Shown here: piece after piece, positions 32,596 to 42,127 of the stretch
Layout of the letters: every line of letters starts with the position of its first letter
Numbering within the stretch: the first letter of the stretch is position 1
NCBI GenBank assembly: GCA_026709065.1
Contig: JAPOTS010000116.1
Coordinates: forward strand, 1-50,843
From: Bacteroidota bacterium
GTDB taxonomy: Bacteria > Bacteroidota > Rhodothermia > Rhodothermales > Bin80
Reading direction: 5' to 3'
DNA length: 50,843 nucleotides
Made by a program: the position numbers and the translations under genes
Notes under the pieces: model-generated
The model's input: only the letters and a program-made list of their open reading frames with translations
What the model was told of the DNA's origin: nothing
Database searches by the model: none

Positions 32596-34577
32596 GCCGA
32601 AGAAAGAGCATCTCGAGCAACCTCAGCAACATGCTCTGACGTAAAACCGAACTGCTCAAATAGTACATTTCCAGGAGCAGATGCGCCAAAGCGATCAATA
32701 CACACTGTATAATTGGCATAACGCTCCCAACCCAATGATACAGCTGCCTCAACTGCAATGCGAACGGGAGCAGAGCTTGGAATAATTTTATTGATGTATT
32801 CAGGTGACTGCATAGCGAATAATTCCCAAGATGGAATACTGACTACACGAGTAGATATACCCTCCGATTCCAACACTGATGCAGCACCCACACAGTATTG
32901 TAATTCACTTCCTGTTCCAATGAGTACCACCTCAGGGTTGTCTCCGCTTTGATGACTTACAATGTACCCACCAAGAGCAACTTGATCAACAGATCCTGTA
33001 ACTGGAGGAACTGACTGTCGAGTAAGAATCAATACCGTTGGCCCATCTTCTCTTAGAATCGCTTCACGCCACGCATAGCGTGTTTCATTGGCATCAGCAG
33101 GGCGAAAAACTACAATATTTGGTATTGCCCTGAGTGACATAATCTGCTCTATTCCCTGATGGGTTGGTCCGTCTTCACCAGTGCCGATTGAGTCATGGGT
33201 AAATATATAGATGACTGGAATCTTCATTAAGGCACTGAGGCGCAGTGATGGGCGTAAATAATCACTGAACACTAAAAATGTGGCACAATACGGTCGTAAC
33301 CCGCCATACAAGGCCAAACCATTGCTGATCGCCGCCATTGCATGCTCACGCACGCCATAGTAAATATAGGTACCGGAGAAATCATCGGCCGATAACACTC
33401 CCTGATCACATCCCTTGGTTTTATTTGACCCTGTCAAGTCAGCGGATCCACCAATCAGACCTGGTATGGTAGTAAGAAGTGTATCCAATGCAATTCCACT
33501 GGCTCCGCGGGTCGCCATCGGACGGTCTAATTCTAGATCTGAAAGTAAATCCTCCCATCCATCTGGTAGGGTGCGACGGCGAATTGACTTCAATTCAGAA
33601 AACTTTGCAGGATATCGCTTCTGGTAGGCTGATCTCATCGACTCCCACTGCTTTTGATAGTTTCTACCCGATTCGCTACAGTCCATCGCAGTGGGGACAT
33701 CTGGCGGGATGAAAAACTGTGTATCTGTATTCCAACCCTGAACCTTCTTAGTAAGCGAAACTTCTTCTGCTCCTAGTGGGGCTCCGTGGGACGCAGCAGT
33801 CCCTGCCTTATTCGGGCTCCCATGGCCAATCGTTGTGCGAACACAGATCAATGAGGGGCGATCTTTGCAATCCCGCGCTTGTTTTATTGCCTCGCGAATG
33901 GCATCCACATCTGTACCATCAACATAGGGTATGACCTGCCATTGATAAGCACTAAATCTGTTCTGAATATGCTCTGTTGAACACAAATTCAACGAACCAT
34001 CAATGGTAATCTGATTGTCATCCCACAAATAAATTAGTTTCCCTAGGCCCAAATGCCCGGCCAAGGAGGCTGCCTCATGCGAAATTCCTTCCATGAGGTC
34101 TCCATCTGAGATAATACCATAGGTGTGATGATCAATCAGTGGGAATCCATCTTCATTGAAACATGCTGCAAGGTGGGCCTCGGCTATCGCCATTCCAACT
34201 CCGTTGCCAAATCCTTGCCCAAGCGGGCCAGTTGTGGTTTCAACTCCTGGGGTGGAACCGTATTCGGGATGGCCTGGGGTTTGGCTACCCCACTGACGAA
34301 ATTTCTTGATTTCATCCAATGGAAGATCATAGCCCGTCAAATGCAAGAGTGCATAAAGAAGCATAGAACCATGCCCGGCAGACAAAACAAACCGATCACG
34401 ATTCAACCAGTGAGGATCCTTGGGGTTATGACGTTGGAACTCAGTCCAGAGAACATAAGCCATTGGGGCTGCACCCATTGGCATTCCAGGATGACCGCTT
34501 CTTGCACACTCAACTGCATCAACAGCTAACATGCGGATCGTGTCAATACAGAGGCGATCAAGTTCTTTTTTTACCAT
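32592..34577 (-). CDS. tkt: Transketolase
   Basis: Thiamine-diphosphate enzyme moving two-carbon units in the pentose phosphate pathway. The 661 residues show [17 protein letters not shown] near the N-terminus, [14 protein letters not shown], the ThDP/Mg motif [18 protein letters not shown], the central pyrimidine-domain segments [15 protein letters not shown] and [14 protein letters not shown], and RPADANE. It is four bases after the VKOR fusion gene and overlaps the next gene by four. It looks complete and typical. Confidence 0.97.
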   Translation of the reverse strand: MVKKELDRLCIDTIRMLAVDAVECARSGHPGMPMGAAPMAYVLWTEFQRHNPKDPHWLNRDRFVLSAGHGSMLLYALLHLTGYDLPLDEIKKFRQWGSQTPGHPEYGSTPGVETTTGPLGQGFGNGVGMAIAEAHLAACFNEDGFPLIDHHTYGIISDGDLMEGISHEAASLAGHLGLGKLIYLWDDNQITIDGSLNLCSTEHIQNRFSAYQWQVIPYVDGTDVDAIREAIKQARDCKDRPSLICVRTTIGHGSPNKAGTAASHGAPLGAEEVSLTKKVQGWNTDTQFFIPPDVPTAMDCSESGRNYQKQWESMRSAYQKRYPAKFSELKSIRRRTLPDGWEDLLSDLELDRPMATRGASGIALDTLLTTIPGLIGGSADLTGSNKTKGCDQGVLSADDFSGTYIYYGVREHAMAAISNGLALYGGLRPYCATFLVFSDYLRPSLRLSALMKIPVIYIFTHDSIGTGEDGPTHQGIEQIMSLRAIPNIVVFRPADANETRYAWREAILREDGPTVLILTRQSVPPVTGSVDQVALGGYIVSHQSGDNPEVVLIGTGSELQYCVGAASVLESEGISTRVVSIPSWELFAMQSPEYINKIIPSSAPVRIAVEAAVSLGWERYANYTVCIDRFGASAPGNVLFEQFGFTSEHVAEVARDALSSA

Positions 34578-34581
34578 AAAA

Positions 34582-35760
34582 TTATAATTCTGAGATTACT
34601 TGTTCTACGAACATTTTCATACAAGATAGGCTACGGCTTGCGCTACTAATTCGTCTATTATTAATAATGATGCTTGGGACTCCTGTAAGCCCCATTCCTT
34701 CAAAAAATCGCCGTGTCTGAACCGTGTAATTGGCATATTCACGGCGAGATACCGCCCGACGAAAATCTGACTCATCCAAACCAAGATCACCCAAAAAATC
34801 TGCAAGACGGTCAACCGATAATCCAGTCGATGGAGACTGATGCTCAAAAACTAAGTCTAACATTTCCTCAAATACCCCATGATCATTAGCATAGTACAAG
34901 GCTGCGATTTCATCCAGAGAATAGGTAGGACCTCCAACGATAGGAACGGGCTTAATGACAATTTTCACTGAGTCAGGGAATTCTTCAATTAAAGCTTTAA
35001 TGTTTGGGTGGACAGTCTTACAATGATTACAATTCGGGTCAAGAAATTCCATCACTAATATTGGAGCATCCTTAGAGCCGAGGATCGGATCATAGTCCAT
35101 TATGATCTGTTCTAAATTATCATAAGGCACTGACCCTGCATCATATGTGCATATACTCGGGACTAGCTCTGTTTCACGCGTTGAACTGATCTGATCACCT
35201 TGATCCTCAGGTAAAAGAGAGTAATCAAAGAGAATGATCCCAAATAGCATGACTGCAAAAGCTCCTTGAAAGATGTTTTCAGACCGTAGTTTGGACTTGA
35301 ATGTCCTACTTGACGCCCTTTTGAATAATTGAAAAAATATCAAACCAGTAATCAAGGTTACAGTTGAGAAAGAATACAGGCATAATAAACACCATCCATC
35401 AATGGTAAAGGCTTGGAGTAGGACTAAAAAAAGAGAATAGCCCCAACCCAACGCTACAAACGAAGCACGAGCTTTGATCAATGTTCGTTGCCATGCGCCA
35501 AAATCGCGGGCAATCAAGACACCGCTAATCGCGATCACTGCATAAAAAAGTAATCCCCACCATGCACTTGGAACTCCTAACGGAGCTGGATCATTAGCGA
35601 TGACACCTAAACAATTTGAGCCAATGGTACAGAGTGGATCTTCCGTGCCACTGGTACTGTTTCCATACCACAGGATGATATGAAGGGTTAAGCCAATTCC
35701 AGCAAGAGCTAGAACATAGATGAGTCGATCGATAATTTTGTGATATTGTAAATTAGCCAT
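34582..35760 (-). CDS. VKOR-thioredoxin fusion (disulfide bond formation)
   Basis: A 392-residue fusion that makes disulfides in exported proteins and passes electrons to quinone. Residues about 10-150 are the vitamin K epoxide reductase-like membrane domain with four or five helices: loop cysteines Cys44 and Cys50 ([10 protein letters not shown]), the conserved Ser and Trp in PSAWWG, and the active CLLC at 124-127. After a further helix (about 165-180) comes a periplasmic DsbA-like thioredoxin domain with CNHC at 244-247 and the cis-Pro loop TGVPSII. Such fusions replace DsbB plus DsbA. It heads the minus operon with tkt and diverges from trpE across 123 bases. Confidence 0.93.
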   Translation of the reverse strand: MANLQYHKIIDRLIYVLALAGIGLTLHIILWYGNSTSGTEDPLCTIGSNCLGVIANDPAPLGVPSAWWGLLFYAVIAISGVLIARDFGAWQRTLIKARASFVALGWGYSLFLVLLQAFTIDGWCLLCLYSFSTVTLITGLIFFQLFKRASSRTFKSKLRSENIFQGAFAVMLFGIILFDYSLLPEDQGDQISSTRETELVPSICTYDAGSVPYDNLEQIIMDYDPILGSKDAPILVMEFLDPNCNHCKTVHPNIKALIEEFPDSVKIVIKPVPIVGGPTYSLDEIAALYYANDHGVFEEMLDLVFEHQSPSTGLSVDRLADFLGDLGLDESDFRRAVSRREYANYTVQTRRFFEGMGLTGVPSIIINNRRISSASRSLSCMKMFVEQVISEL

Positions 35761-35787
35761 AGTCCTTAGTATGATTCCAATAAATTT

Positions 35788-35810
35788 ATGAATTCTATCT
35801 ATGAATTCAT
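35788..35810. repeat. Direct repeat with palindrome between VKOR and trpE
   Basis: ATGAATTC occurs at 35788-35795 and again at 35801-35808, with 13 bases between starts. The second copy forms the perfect palindrome ATGAATTCAT (35801-35810). It sits in the short divergent promoter region and could be an operator for a dimeric regulator, but the AT-rich setting makes chance possible. Confidence 0.3.
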
Positions 35811-35847
35811 CAGTTTAGCCTCAAAATAATTTTGAAAAAAAATCAAT

Positions 35848-35878
35848 TTGCATTGAATTGCGCACTCATGCGTATAAT
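35848..35878 (+). promoter_or_regulatory. Candidate trpE promoter
   Basis: TTGCAT at 35848-35853 and a perfect TATAAT at 35873-35878 are separated by 19 bases, long for sigma-70 but near the spacing seen in Bacteroidota. The -10 ends only five bases before the trpE ATG, so the transcript would start at or almost at the start codon, leaving no room for a leader or attenuator. Confidence 0.5.
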
Positions 35879-35883
35879 TAGGA

Positions 35884-37377
35884 ATGACACGCCTTGAATT
35901 TCATTCAACTGTTGCCTCTGCAAGAGCTAGGGGTATATTGCGCTTTATAGTCCCTATCAGCTGCCGTTTAAGTGCAGATTTGCTCACGCCCGTCAGTGCT
36001 CTACTCGCGCTCAGGCAACATAGTCGACGTGCATTTTTATTGGAAAGTGTTGAGGGAGGTGAGAACATTGCCCGCTATTCGTTTTTAGGCTGTAACCCGT
36101 ATCGTATTGTACGCTCAATAAACAATGAAGTAACAATTGAAGAGACTCGATCTAAAATAAAATCTATTGCTCCTGAGTCTGATGTCTTTGAAGTACTTCA
36201 ACGGTATATGAATGAATTTGTGGAAGTGAAAATACCTGGATTACCTCGTTTGATCTGTGGAGCGGTTGGCTATGTCGGATACGATAGTGTGCGCCTCATT
36301 GAGCATTTGCCAAATCCGCCAGCCGATGACCACAATCTACCAGATGCAATCTGGGGATTTTACGATACGCTCGCGGCATTTGATCGTCTAAAACATCAGA
36401 TTGTACTCATTGCAAACGCATTTGTAACACCTGAGACACAACTGGATGAATCATATAACCAAGCCATTGAACGCCTCAATGATTTAGAGCGTAAGCTTCG
36501 TTCACCCATTGTAAGCCCAGAACCCGTCACGCTTGGATCTGAGGATCTGACATCCAATTTTAAGCGTCAAGATTTTGAAGCCATTGTTGATCAAGCCAAA
36601 GAATTAATTTACGAAGGAGATATTTTTCAAGTCGTTCTGTCTCAACGCTTTTCACTTCCATTTCGGGGAGATCCTTTTAATCTCTATCGTGCTCTGCGAC
36701 AGATCAATCCCTCCCCCTATCTATTTTATCTTGATTTGGAAGAGGTCTCCCTAATTGGCAGTTCCCCAGAAGTACTCGTACGAATTGAAGATCGGCGCGC
36801 AGAACTCCTTCCAATTGCTGGAACACGCCATCGTGGAAAAACCATAGAAGAAGATCAACTCCTTGCAGAGGATTTACTTTCAGACTCCAAAGAACGCGCA
36901 GAGCACCTAATGTTAGTAGATCTAGGTCGAAATGATCTTGGCAGAATTAGTCAACTTGGTAGTGTCACCGTTGACCGCTATGCCTATATAGAACGCTATT
37001 CTCATGTAATGCATATTGTGAGTGCTATATCTGGACAATTACTTGATGATATTACCGCCATTGATGTACTTCGGGCCTGTTTTCCAGCGGGCACAGTCAG
37101 TGGAGCCCCAAAAGTTAGGGCAATGGAAATTATTGATGAACTAGAACCCACGCGTCGAGGTATTTATGCAGGCTCGGTAGGCTATATAGGCTTTTCTGGG
37201 AATATGGACATGTGTATTGCCATCCGAACGATGGTGGTACAAAATGACCAAATCTTTATTCAGGCTGGCGCAGGAGTCGTTGCAGATAGTGTTCCTGCAC
37301 TTGAATATGAAGAAACAAAAAATAAAGCACGAGCTTTGAGACAAGCTCTACTCACAGCAGCAGATGGACTTTTATGA
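35884..37377 (+). CDS. trpE: Anthranilate synthase component I
   Basis: Converts chorismate to anthranilate with ammonia supplied by TrpG; first committed step to tryptophan. The 497 residues contain the feedback site LLESVEGGENIARYSFLG (Ser as in the Trp-binding LLES motif), the catalytic C-terminal domain from about residue 225 with YEGDIFQVVLSQRF, GSSPEVLVR, LPIAGTRHRG, LVDLGRNDLGR, FPAGTVSGAPK and IQAGAGVVADS. First gene of the plus-strand operon. Regulation by feedback is expected from the conserved site. The start lies directly behind a TATAAT box. Confidence 0.97.
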   Translation: MTRLEFHSTVASARARGILRFIVPISCRLSADLLTPVSALLALRQHSRRAFLLESVEGGENIARYSFLGCNPYRIVRSINNEVTIEETRSKIKSIAPESDVFEVLQRYMNEFVEVKIPGLPRLICGAVGYVGYDSVRLIEHLPNPPADDHNLPDAIWGFYDTLAAFDRLKHQIVLIANAFVTPETQLDESYNQAIERLNDLERKLRSPIVSPEPVTLGSEDLTSNFKRQDFEAIVDQAKELIYEGDIFQVVLSQRFSLPFRGDPFNLYRALRQINPSPYLFYLDLEEVSLIGSSPEVLVRIEDRRAELLPIAGTRHRGKTIEEDQLLAEDLLSDSKERAEHLMLVDLGRNDLGRISQLGSVTVDRYAYIERYSHVMHIVSAISGQLLDDITAIDVLRACFPAGTVSGAPKVRAMEIIDELEPTRRGIYAGSVGYIGFSGNMDMCIAIRTMVVQNDQIFIQAGAGVVADSVPALEYEETKNKARALRQALLTAADGLL

Positions 37378-37448
37378 AAATTAAACCTTTGGGGACACGA
37401 TGATCCTAAAACACATAAAACCTTATCACACTTACCATTGATTAATTC

Positions 37449-37925
37449 ATGACGATTAAGGACATTAAATCAGCAGTATTAAAAAAGGGATGGGCTGGTA
37501 AAACCTTGAGCCGATCCGAAACTGCACATCGACTCAATGCCCTCATTGAAGAGCATGTTAAATTAAAGCACTACTATGCTAATCTACAACTGCATTTGCA
37601 GTCAGTTGAACTACAAGAGGAGTTACTAACGATCCTCAAGACACTCAGATTAGATATTGGTAAACTCAAAGAGGTGGTTTTCAGTTGTGGCCAGACTGCT
37701 TTCAATGGGACTTCACTCAAACCAGAATCATTTCATCTAGATTCTGGAACGCCGATTATTGAGTTACGAGAATTTGAAAGGGAATTTGATGCTTTATTGC
37801 ATGGAGAGCAACCGATTCAACATCAAATTCGCTCAGAAGCAGTCTTGACACGTCTTCGCGAACATTGCGCTGAAAGGCTTTCATTTCTCCAAAAATGTAT
37901 CCGGGTTGAAACCGTATATTCTTAA
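37449..37925 (+). CDS. Unrecognised 158-residue helical protein in the trp operon
   Basis: I do not recognise this protein. It is cytosolic by composition and looks all-helical, probably a four-helix bundle: LNALIEEHVKLKHYYANLQLH..., a second helix near residues 50-70, a less regular middle with GQTAFNGTSL, and two C-terminal helices (REFEREFDALLHG and LTRLREHCAERLSFLQK). The arrangement faintly recalls DUF2383-type ferritin-like bundles, without clear metal ligands. It starts 71 bases after trpE and its stop shares one base with the trpS start (TAATG), so it is coupled to trpS. Its place between trpE and trpS suggests a link to tryptophan metabolism; that is inference. Confidence 0.75.
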   Translation: MTIKDIKSAVLKKGWAGKTLSRSETAHRLNALIEEHVKLKHYYANLQLHLQSVELQEELLTILKTLRLDIGKLKEVVFSCGQTAFNGTSLKPESFHLDSGTPIIELREFEREFDALLHGEQPIQHQIRSEAVLTRLREHCAERLSFLQKCIRVETVYS

Positions 37926-38950
37926 TGGCGCTGATGAATAATTACCCATTTAATCCAAATGAGACGATTGTCGTATCTGGCATTCAATCCTCAGGTGCAT
38001 TGCACATTGGAAACTATTTTGGTGCGCTGCGACAACACATCCTACTTCACCAACAGCACCCATCGTATTACTTTATCGTCAACTATCACGCGATGACCTC
38101 GGTCCGTGATCCTGAGGCATTAAAAGCACATACCATTGAAGCAGCCATCACCTATCTTGCGTTAGGCTTTGATCCTTCAAAAGGGAATTTATTTGTTCAA
38201 AGTGATGTCCCACAGCTCAATGAATTGACATGGATTTTTTTCTGCCTTACCCCAGTCTCGCAACTTGAGAAAGCAACCTCTTACAAGGATAAAGTAGCTC
38301 ATGGATTATCTGCAAATTGTGGCTTATTTAATTATCCTGTCCTGCAAGCATCCGACATATTAATCTATGGAGGGACTATAGTTCCTGTAGGGGCTGATCA
38401 AAAGCAACATATTGAAATTGCACGAGACACCGCACAGCGGTTCAACCATACTTGGTCACCCGATCCCCCCCTCTTCCCACTCCCCGAAGCTCATATTATT
38501 AATGATGTCGCGATTGTCCCTGGAACAGATGGACGCAAAATGTCAAAAAGCTATAACAATACAATTGGAATATTTGATGAGGGGAAGCAACTCAGTCGTC
38601 GCATCAAGCGAATCGTAACCGATTCCACACCACTTGAATCACCTAAAGATCCAGATAAAGACTATGTGTTTGCTCTGATTCGACTATTTGCATCCAAAGA
38701 TATGCAATCCGAAATCAGAGAAGCCTATCAACGAGGAGGCTATGGATATGGACATGCTAAAGCTGAACTCATCAAACTCATGACCGAGTATTTTGCTGAT
38801 GCACGAGAAAAAAGAAGACGGTTGCTTAAAGACCCTGACTATGTTTTGGATGTCCTCCGTGAAGGGGGCAAAAATGCACAGAAACGTGCACAAGCTTGTA
38901 TGAGTAAGGTACGAGAGCTCACAGGACTCATTACAACATATTCGCCGTGA
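37925..38950 (+). CDS. trpS: Tryptophanyl-tRNA synthetase
   Basis: Charges tRNA-Trp. The 341-residue class I synthetase has HIGN at 27-30 in SGALHIGNYFGA, KMSKS at 205-209, and the Trp-pocket segments VNYHAMTS and GADQKQHIE. It lies inside the tryptophan operon, one base overlapping the gene before and four bases overlapping trpG (GTGA). A second in-frame ATG occurs three codons in. Placing the synthetase with its substrate's biosynthesis genes is unusual and would tie charging capacity to Trp supply. Confidence 0.96.
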   Translation: MALMNNYPFNPNETIVVSGIQSSGALHIGNYFGALRQHILLHQQHPSYYFIVNYHAMTSVRDPEALKAHTIEAAITYLALGFDPSKGNLFVQSDVPQLNELTWIFFCLTPVSQLEKATSYKDKVAHGLSANCGLFNYPVLQASDILIYGGTIVPVGADQKQHIEIARDTAQRFNHTWSPDPPLFPLPEAHIINDVAIVPGTDGRKMSKSYNNTIGIFDEGKQLSRRIKRIVTDSTPLESPKDPDKDYVFALIRLFASKDMQSEIREAYQRGGYGYGHAKAELIKLMTEYFADAREKRRRLLKDPDYVLDVLREGGKNAQKRAQACMSKVRELTGLITTYSP

Positions 38951-39525
38951 TTTTAGTTATTGATAATTACGATTCATTTACCTACAACTTGGTGCAACTC
39001 ATTGGTCGCACTACGGATAAAATATGTGTAGAGCGCAATGATGCGCTAACGTCCCAAGATGTTGATGCGAAGAATCCTGATGGAATTGTGATTTCTCCTG
39101 GTCCTGGCCGACCCAAAGACTCTGGAATCTGCAATGAGGTGGTTGCTAAACTTGGCATGAACATTCCGATCCTTGGAATTTGCCTTGGACATCAAGTGAT
39201 TGGTGAGGTTTTTGGAGCATCGGTTACATATGCTCCGAGTCTAATGCATGGTAAAACCAGTATGATTCATCATAATGCAAGTACATTATTTGACGGGATA
39301 CCTGATCCATTTGAAGCGACCCGCTATCATTCATTAGTCTTACAACCTGAATCAATTCCCACTTGTTTGGAGGTCACTGCAACCACACAAGATGGCGTGA
39401 TAATGGGAGTTCGACATCTATCGTTTCCGATAGAAGGGGTCCAATTTCATCCAGAAAGCATTATGACTGGTGAAGGATCTAAGCTCCTATCAAATTGGCT
39501 TAAACGACTTAATTTAGACTCATGA
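38947..39525 (+). CDS. trpG: Anthranilate synthase component II (glutamine amidotransferase)
   Basis: Provides ammonia from glutamine to TrpE. The 192-residue class I amidotransferase shows VIDNYDSFTYNLVQ at the start, SPGPGRP, the nucleophilic Cys in LGICLGHQVIGE, the oxyanion-side MHGKTS, and the His-Glu pair in GVQFHPESIMT. The start is GTG at 38947 inside the trpS stop (GTGA). It may also serve aminodeoxychorismate synthase, as in other bacteria; no pabB is in the window. Confidence 0.96.
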   Translation: MILVIDNYDSFTYNLVQLIGRTTDKICVERNDALTSQDVDAKNPDGIVISPGPGRPKDSGICNEVVAKLGMNIPILGICLGHQVIGEVFGASVTYAPSLMHGKTSMIHHNASTLFDGIPDPFEATRYHSLVLQPESIPTCLEVTATTQDGVIMGVRHLSFPIEGVQFHPESIMTGEGSKLLSNWLKRLNLDS

Positions 39526-40535
39526 CTGAATATCTACGGATCCTTGCTTCTGGAGATTTTCTTTCATCAACTCAGGCGGCTGAAGTCATGCATCAGATCA
39601 TGCAGGGAAATGCTGATCCTGTTGAAATTGCTGGCGTGCTTATGGCCATGCGTGCACGCGGTGAATCAATTGACGAACTCTCAAGCTTTGTCAGCGTCAT
39701 GCGAGAGTATCTGATTCCAGTCGCATGTGATCGCCCCGATGCAATTGATGTCTGCGGAACAGGCGGAGATGGCAGTAATACGTTCAATATCTCCACTGCC
39801 GCTGCGTTTGTCTGTGCAGGTGCTGGTGTCACTGTGGCGAAACATGGAAATAGAAGTGTATCGTCTAAATCTGGCAGTGCAGATGTCTTAGAGGCACTCG
39901 GTGTCAATGTTGATCTGGATGCAAAAGCCGTTGCTTCTTGCATTGCAGAAGCGGGAATTGGGTTTATTTTTGCTCGCCACTATCATCCCGCAATGCGTTA
40001 TGTGATGCCAGTCCGTGGGACATTAGGTGTGCGGACATGTTTTAATATTTTAGGACCTTTGTGCAATCCTGCCAGAGTCAGTCGGCAAGTGATTGGTGCA
40101 TTTAACTTAGAGACAGCAACCATTATTGCTACAATCATGCATAATCTCGGTGCTGAACATATTCTGACAGTCTATTCTGACGATGGGCTTGATGAGGCTT
40201 CAATCGTTGCCCCTACAACTGTCATTGAGTACCGCTTAACCGATCAATCTCCAACGACTTATCGCATCAATGTTGAAGATTACGGAATGAAAACCGCCCC
40301 CTCATCATCTATCTTAGGTGGGAATGCTCAGACTAATGCCTCCATCATCCGCTCAATATTAGACGGCGATCATGGCCCCTGCCGAGATGTAGTCATCTTG
40401 AATAGTGCATTGGGCATTCTGGTGTCTGGTCTCTATCCCAATTTAGATCAATGCATTGAGGCATCTCAAAAAAGCATTGACACAGGGAAAGCATTTGAAC
40501 GCTTTCAACACTTACGAACACTGAGTAATTCATGA
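39522..40535 (+). CDS. trpD: Anthranilate phosphoribosyltransferase
   Basis: Transfers phosphoribose from PRPP to anthranilate. The 337 residues include DVCGTGGDGSNTFNISTAAAFV (glycine-rich PRPP loop), KHGNRSVSSKSGSADVLEALG, FIFARHYHPAMRYV and RTCFNILGPLCNPA, all family marks. It overlaps both trpG and trpC by four bases (ATGA), so translation is coupled on both sides. Length and motifs are typical. Confidence 0.97.
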   Translation: MTEYLRILASGDFLSSTQAAEVMHQIMQGNADPVEIAGVLMAMRARGESIDELSSFVSVMREYLIPVACDRPDAIDVCGTGGDGSNTFNISTAAAFVCAGAGVTVAKHGNRSVSSKSGSADVLEALGVNVDLDAKAVASCIAEAGIGFIFARHYHPAMRYVMPVRGTLGVRTCFNILGPLCNPARVSRQVIGAFNLETATIIATIMHNLGAEHILTVYSDDGLDEASIVAPTTVIEYRLTDQSPTTYRINVEDYGMKTAPSSSILGGNAQTNASIIRSILDGDHGPCRDVVILNSALGILVSGLYPNLDQCIEASQKSIDTGKAFERFQHLRTLSNS

Positions 40536-41347
40536 CAATTCTTGACCGTATTGTCACAGATGTTCAATATGCGCTCACGAACCGTAAGCGTCTTGTTTCT
40601 GTCAGCGAACTAGAAAATTCCGCGCTTACTCAAAAATCTACAATAGATTTTGAGTCTTCATTAAAAACTACTGAGATTTCTATCATCGCTGAAATCAAAC
40701 AACGCTCCCCTTCTAAAGGGCTCTTGCGATATCAGTTTGAGCCATCTACGATTGCGAAAAGTTATTCTCTAAACGGTGCCAGTGCAATTAGTGTTCTTAC
40801 CGAAACAGATCATTTTGGTGGATCACTTGCACATCTTAATACCGTGGCAAACCATACTAACCTTCCTGTATTGAGGAAAGATTTTATTGTTGACCCGTAT
40901 CAGGTCTACGAAGCCAAGGCATATGGGGCTGATGCAATTCTACTTATTGCAACAATTCTAGACAAGATCCAACTCGCTGAACTCCACGCTCTGGCCAAAG
41001 ATTTAAATCTTTCTTCCTTAGTTGAAGTCTACGATGTAGACGAATTAGATAAACTTGATTTTGATCAGATTAAAATTCTCGGTGTAAATAACCGAAATCT
41101 GCACACATTTGAAGTAGACATTAATCACTCATTAAACATTTTTAGATTAGTTGATCAAGAAATTATTCAAGTATCTGAAAGTGGATTAAAATATCCTAAG
41201 GATCTAGTATATATGTATGATCATGGAGTTGATGCTGTGTTAATTGGAGAATCCTTTATGCGCGTAGAAGATCCGGGTGTCGCCCTAAAAGAACTCCGAC
41301 TAGAAACTGATACTATCATCAACTCCAACAAAAACTTTGAATATTAG
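40532..41347 (+). CDS. trpC: Indole-3-glycerol phosphate synthase
   Basis: Closes the indole ring from CdRP. A 271-residue TIM barrel with the catalytic Lys in IAEIKQRSPSKGLL, Glu in SVLTETDHFGGS, the second Lys in LRKDFIVDPYQVYEAKAYGADAILLI, LVEVYD, GVNNRNLHTFEVD and SESGL. It starts in the trpD stop (ATGA) and is followed by a 138-base gap before the likely trpF start, the largest break inside the operon. Confidence 0.96.
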   Translation: MTILDRIVTDVQYALTNRKRLVSVSELENSALTQKSTIDFESSLKTTEISIIAEIKQRSPSKGLLRYQFEPSTIAKSYSLNGASAISVLTETDHFGGSLAHLNTVANHTNLPVLRKDFIVDPYQVYEAKAYGADAILLIATILDKIQLAELHALAKDLNLSSLVEVYDVDELDKLDFDQIKILGVNNRNLHTFEVDINHSLNIFRLVDQEIIQVSESGLKYPKDLVYMYDHGVDAVLIGESFMRVEDPGVALKELRLETDTIINSNKNFEY

Positions 41348-41363
41348 TATTCGCTTAACATTC

Positions 41364-41380
41364 AAGCATAATTAATGCTT
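41364..41380 (+). other. Short hairpin between trpC and trpF
   Basis: AAGCAT at 41364-41369 and ATGCTT at 41375-41380 form a six-base-pair stem with a five-base loop. It lies 17 bases after the trpC stop. The following bases are AT-rich but not a U-tract, so it may be a weak processing or pausing site and not a terminator. Confidence 0.3.
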
Positions 41381-41485
41381 ATATTTATGAAGTTTGCGGT
41401 GTAAGGCGTATTATCACAATAGATTAGGATTTTCTTGGAAACTCAATAACCCTTGTTAGAGATTGATATAGAAGTGCAACAGCAA

Positions 41486-42127
41486 ATGTCCTGTAAGGTA
41501 AAAATTTGTGGTATCACTTCATTGGCGGATGCAAGATTTTGTGCCGGGAGTGGCGCTGATTTGTTAGGCTTTATTCAACACCCCCCGAGCCAGAGATATA
41601 TCTCGGTGCATCAAGCAAAAGAAATCATTGAATGGATTCACGGCATCAAAACCGTTGGTGTTTTCGTAAATGTTGATGCTGAATCAGTCAACAAAGATAG
41701 TAAAACGGCTGGCTTTGATATCGTACAATTACATGGAGATGAGTCTCCATCGTATTGTAGGCGTATAACCCTTCCTGTCATCAAATCATTCTCAATAGAT
41801 TCACATACGACACCTCGCAAACTTTTCAGATCGTTACGCGAATATGAACCTTGCGTGGAGGCCTTTCTTCTTGATACATGGCATCCGGAGTTATCGGGAG
41901 GAACCGGAATTTCATTTGATTGGAATGTTGCAAAATCTCTCTCAATGGACTTCCGTATCATTTTGGCAGGAGGGCTGAATGCAGAAAACGTTCATGAAGC
42001 GATCAATACGGTCACTCCTTGGGGAGTTGATGTGTCTAGTGGACTTGAAGAGAATACTGGAGTTAAGAACTTTGATTTAGTCACTAAATTCTTTCATTCA
42101 ATTGACGATACTGACTATGAGCTATGA
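41486..42127 (+). CDS. trpF: Phosphoribosylanthranilate isomerase
   Basis: Amadori isomerisation of PRA to CdRP. A 213-residue TIM barrel starting at ATG 41486, where the conserved [14 protein letters not shown] begins with the catalytic Cys. Other marks are [28 protein letters not shown] with the catalytic Asp, and [10 protein letters not shown] followed by GVDVSSGLE. Upstream in-frame TTG 41453 and GTG 41474 are possible but add non-conserved residues. Its end overlaps the trpB start by 11 bases. Confidence 0.95.
   Translation: MSCKVKICGITSLADARFCAGSGADLLGFIQHPPSQRYISVHQAKEIIEWIHGIKTVGVFVNVDAESVNKDSKTAGFDIVQLHGDESPSYCRRITLPVIKSFSIDSHTTPRKLFRSLREYEPCVEAFLLDTWHPELSGGTGISFDWNVAKSLSMDFRIILAGGLNAENVHEAINTVTPWGVDVSSGLEENTGVKNFDLVTKFFHSIDDTDYEL

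Noticed and set aside
35761..35883. Possible trp leader peptide, attenuator or T-box ahead of trpE
   Set aside because: The -10 box is only five bases from the ATG, leaving no room for a leader; no T-box core or run of Trp codons was found.
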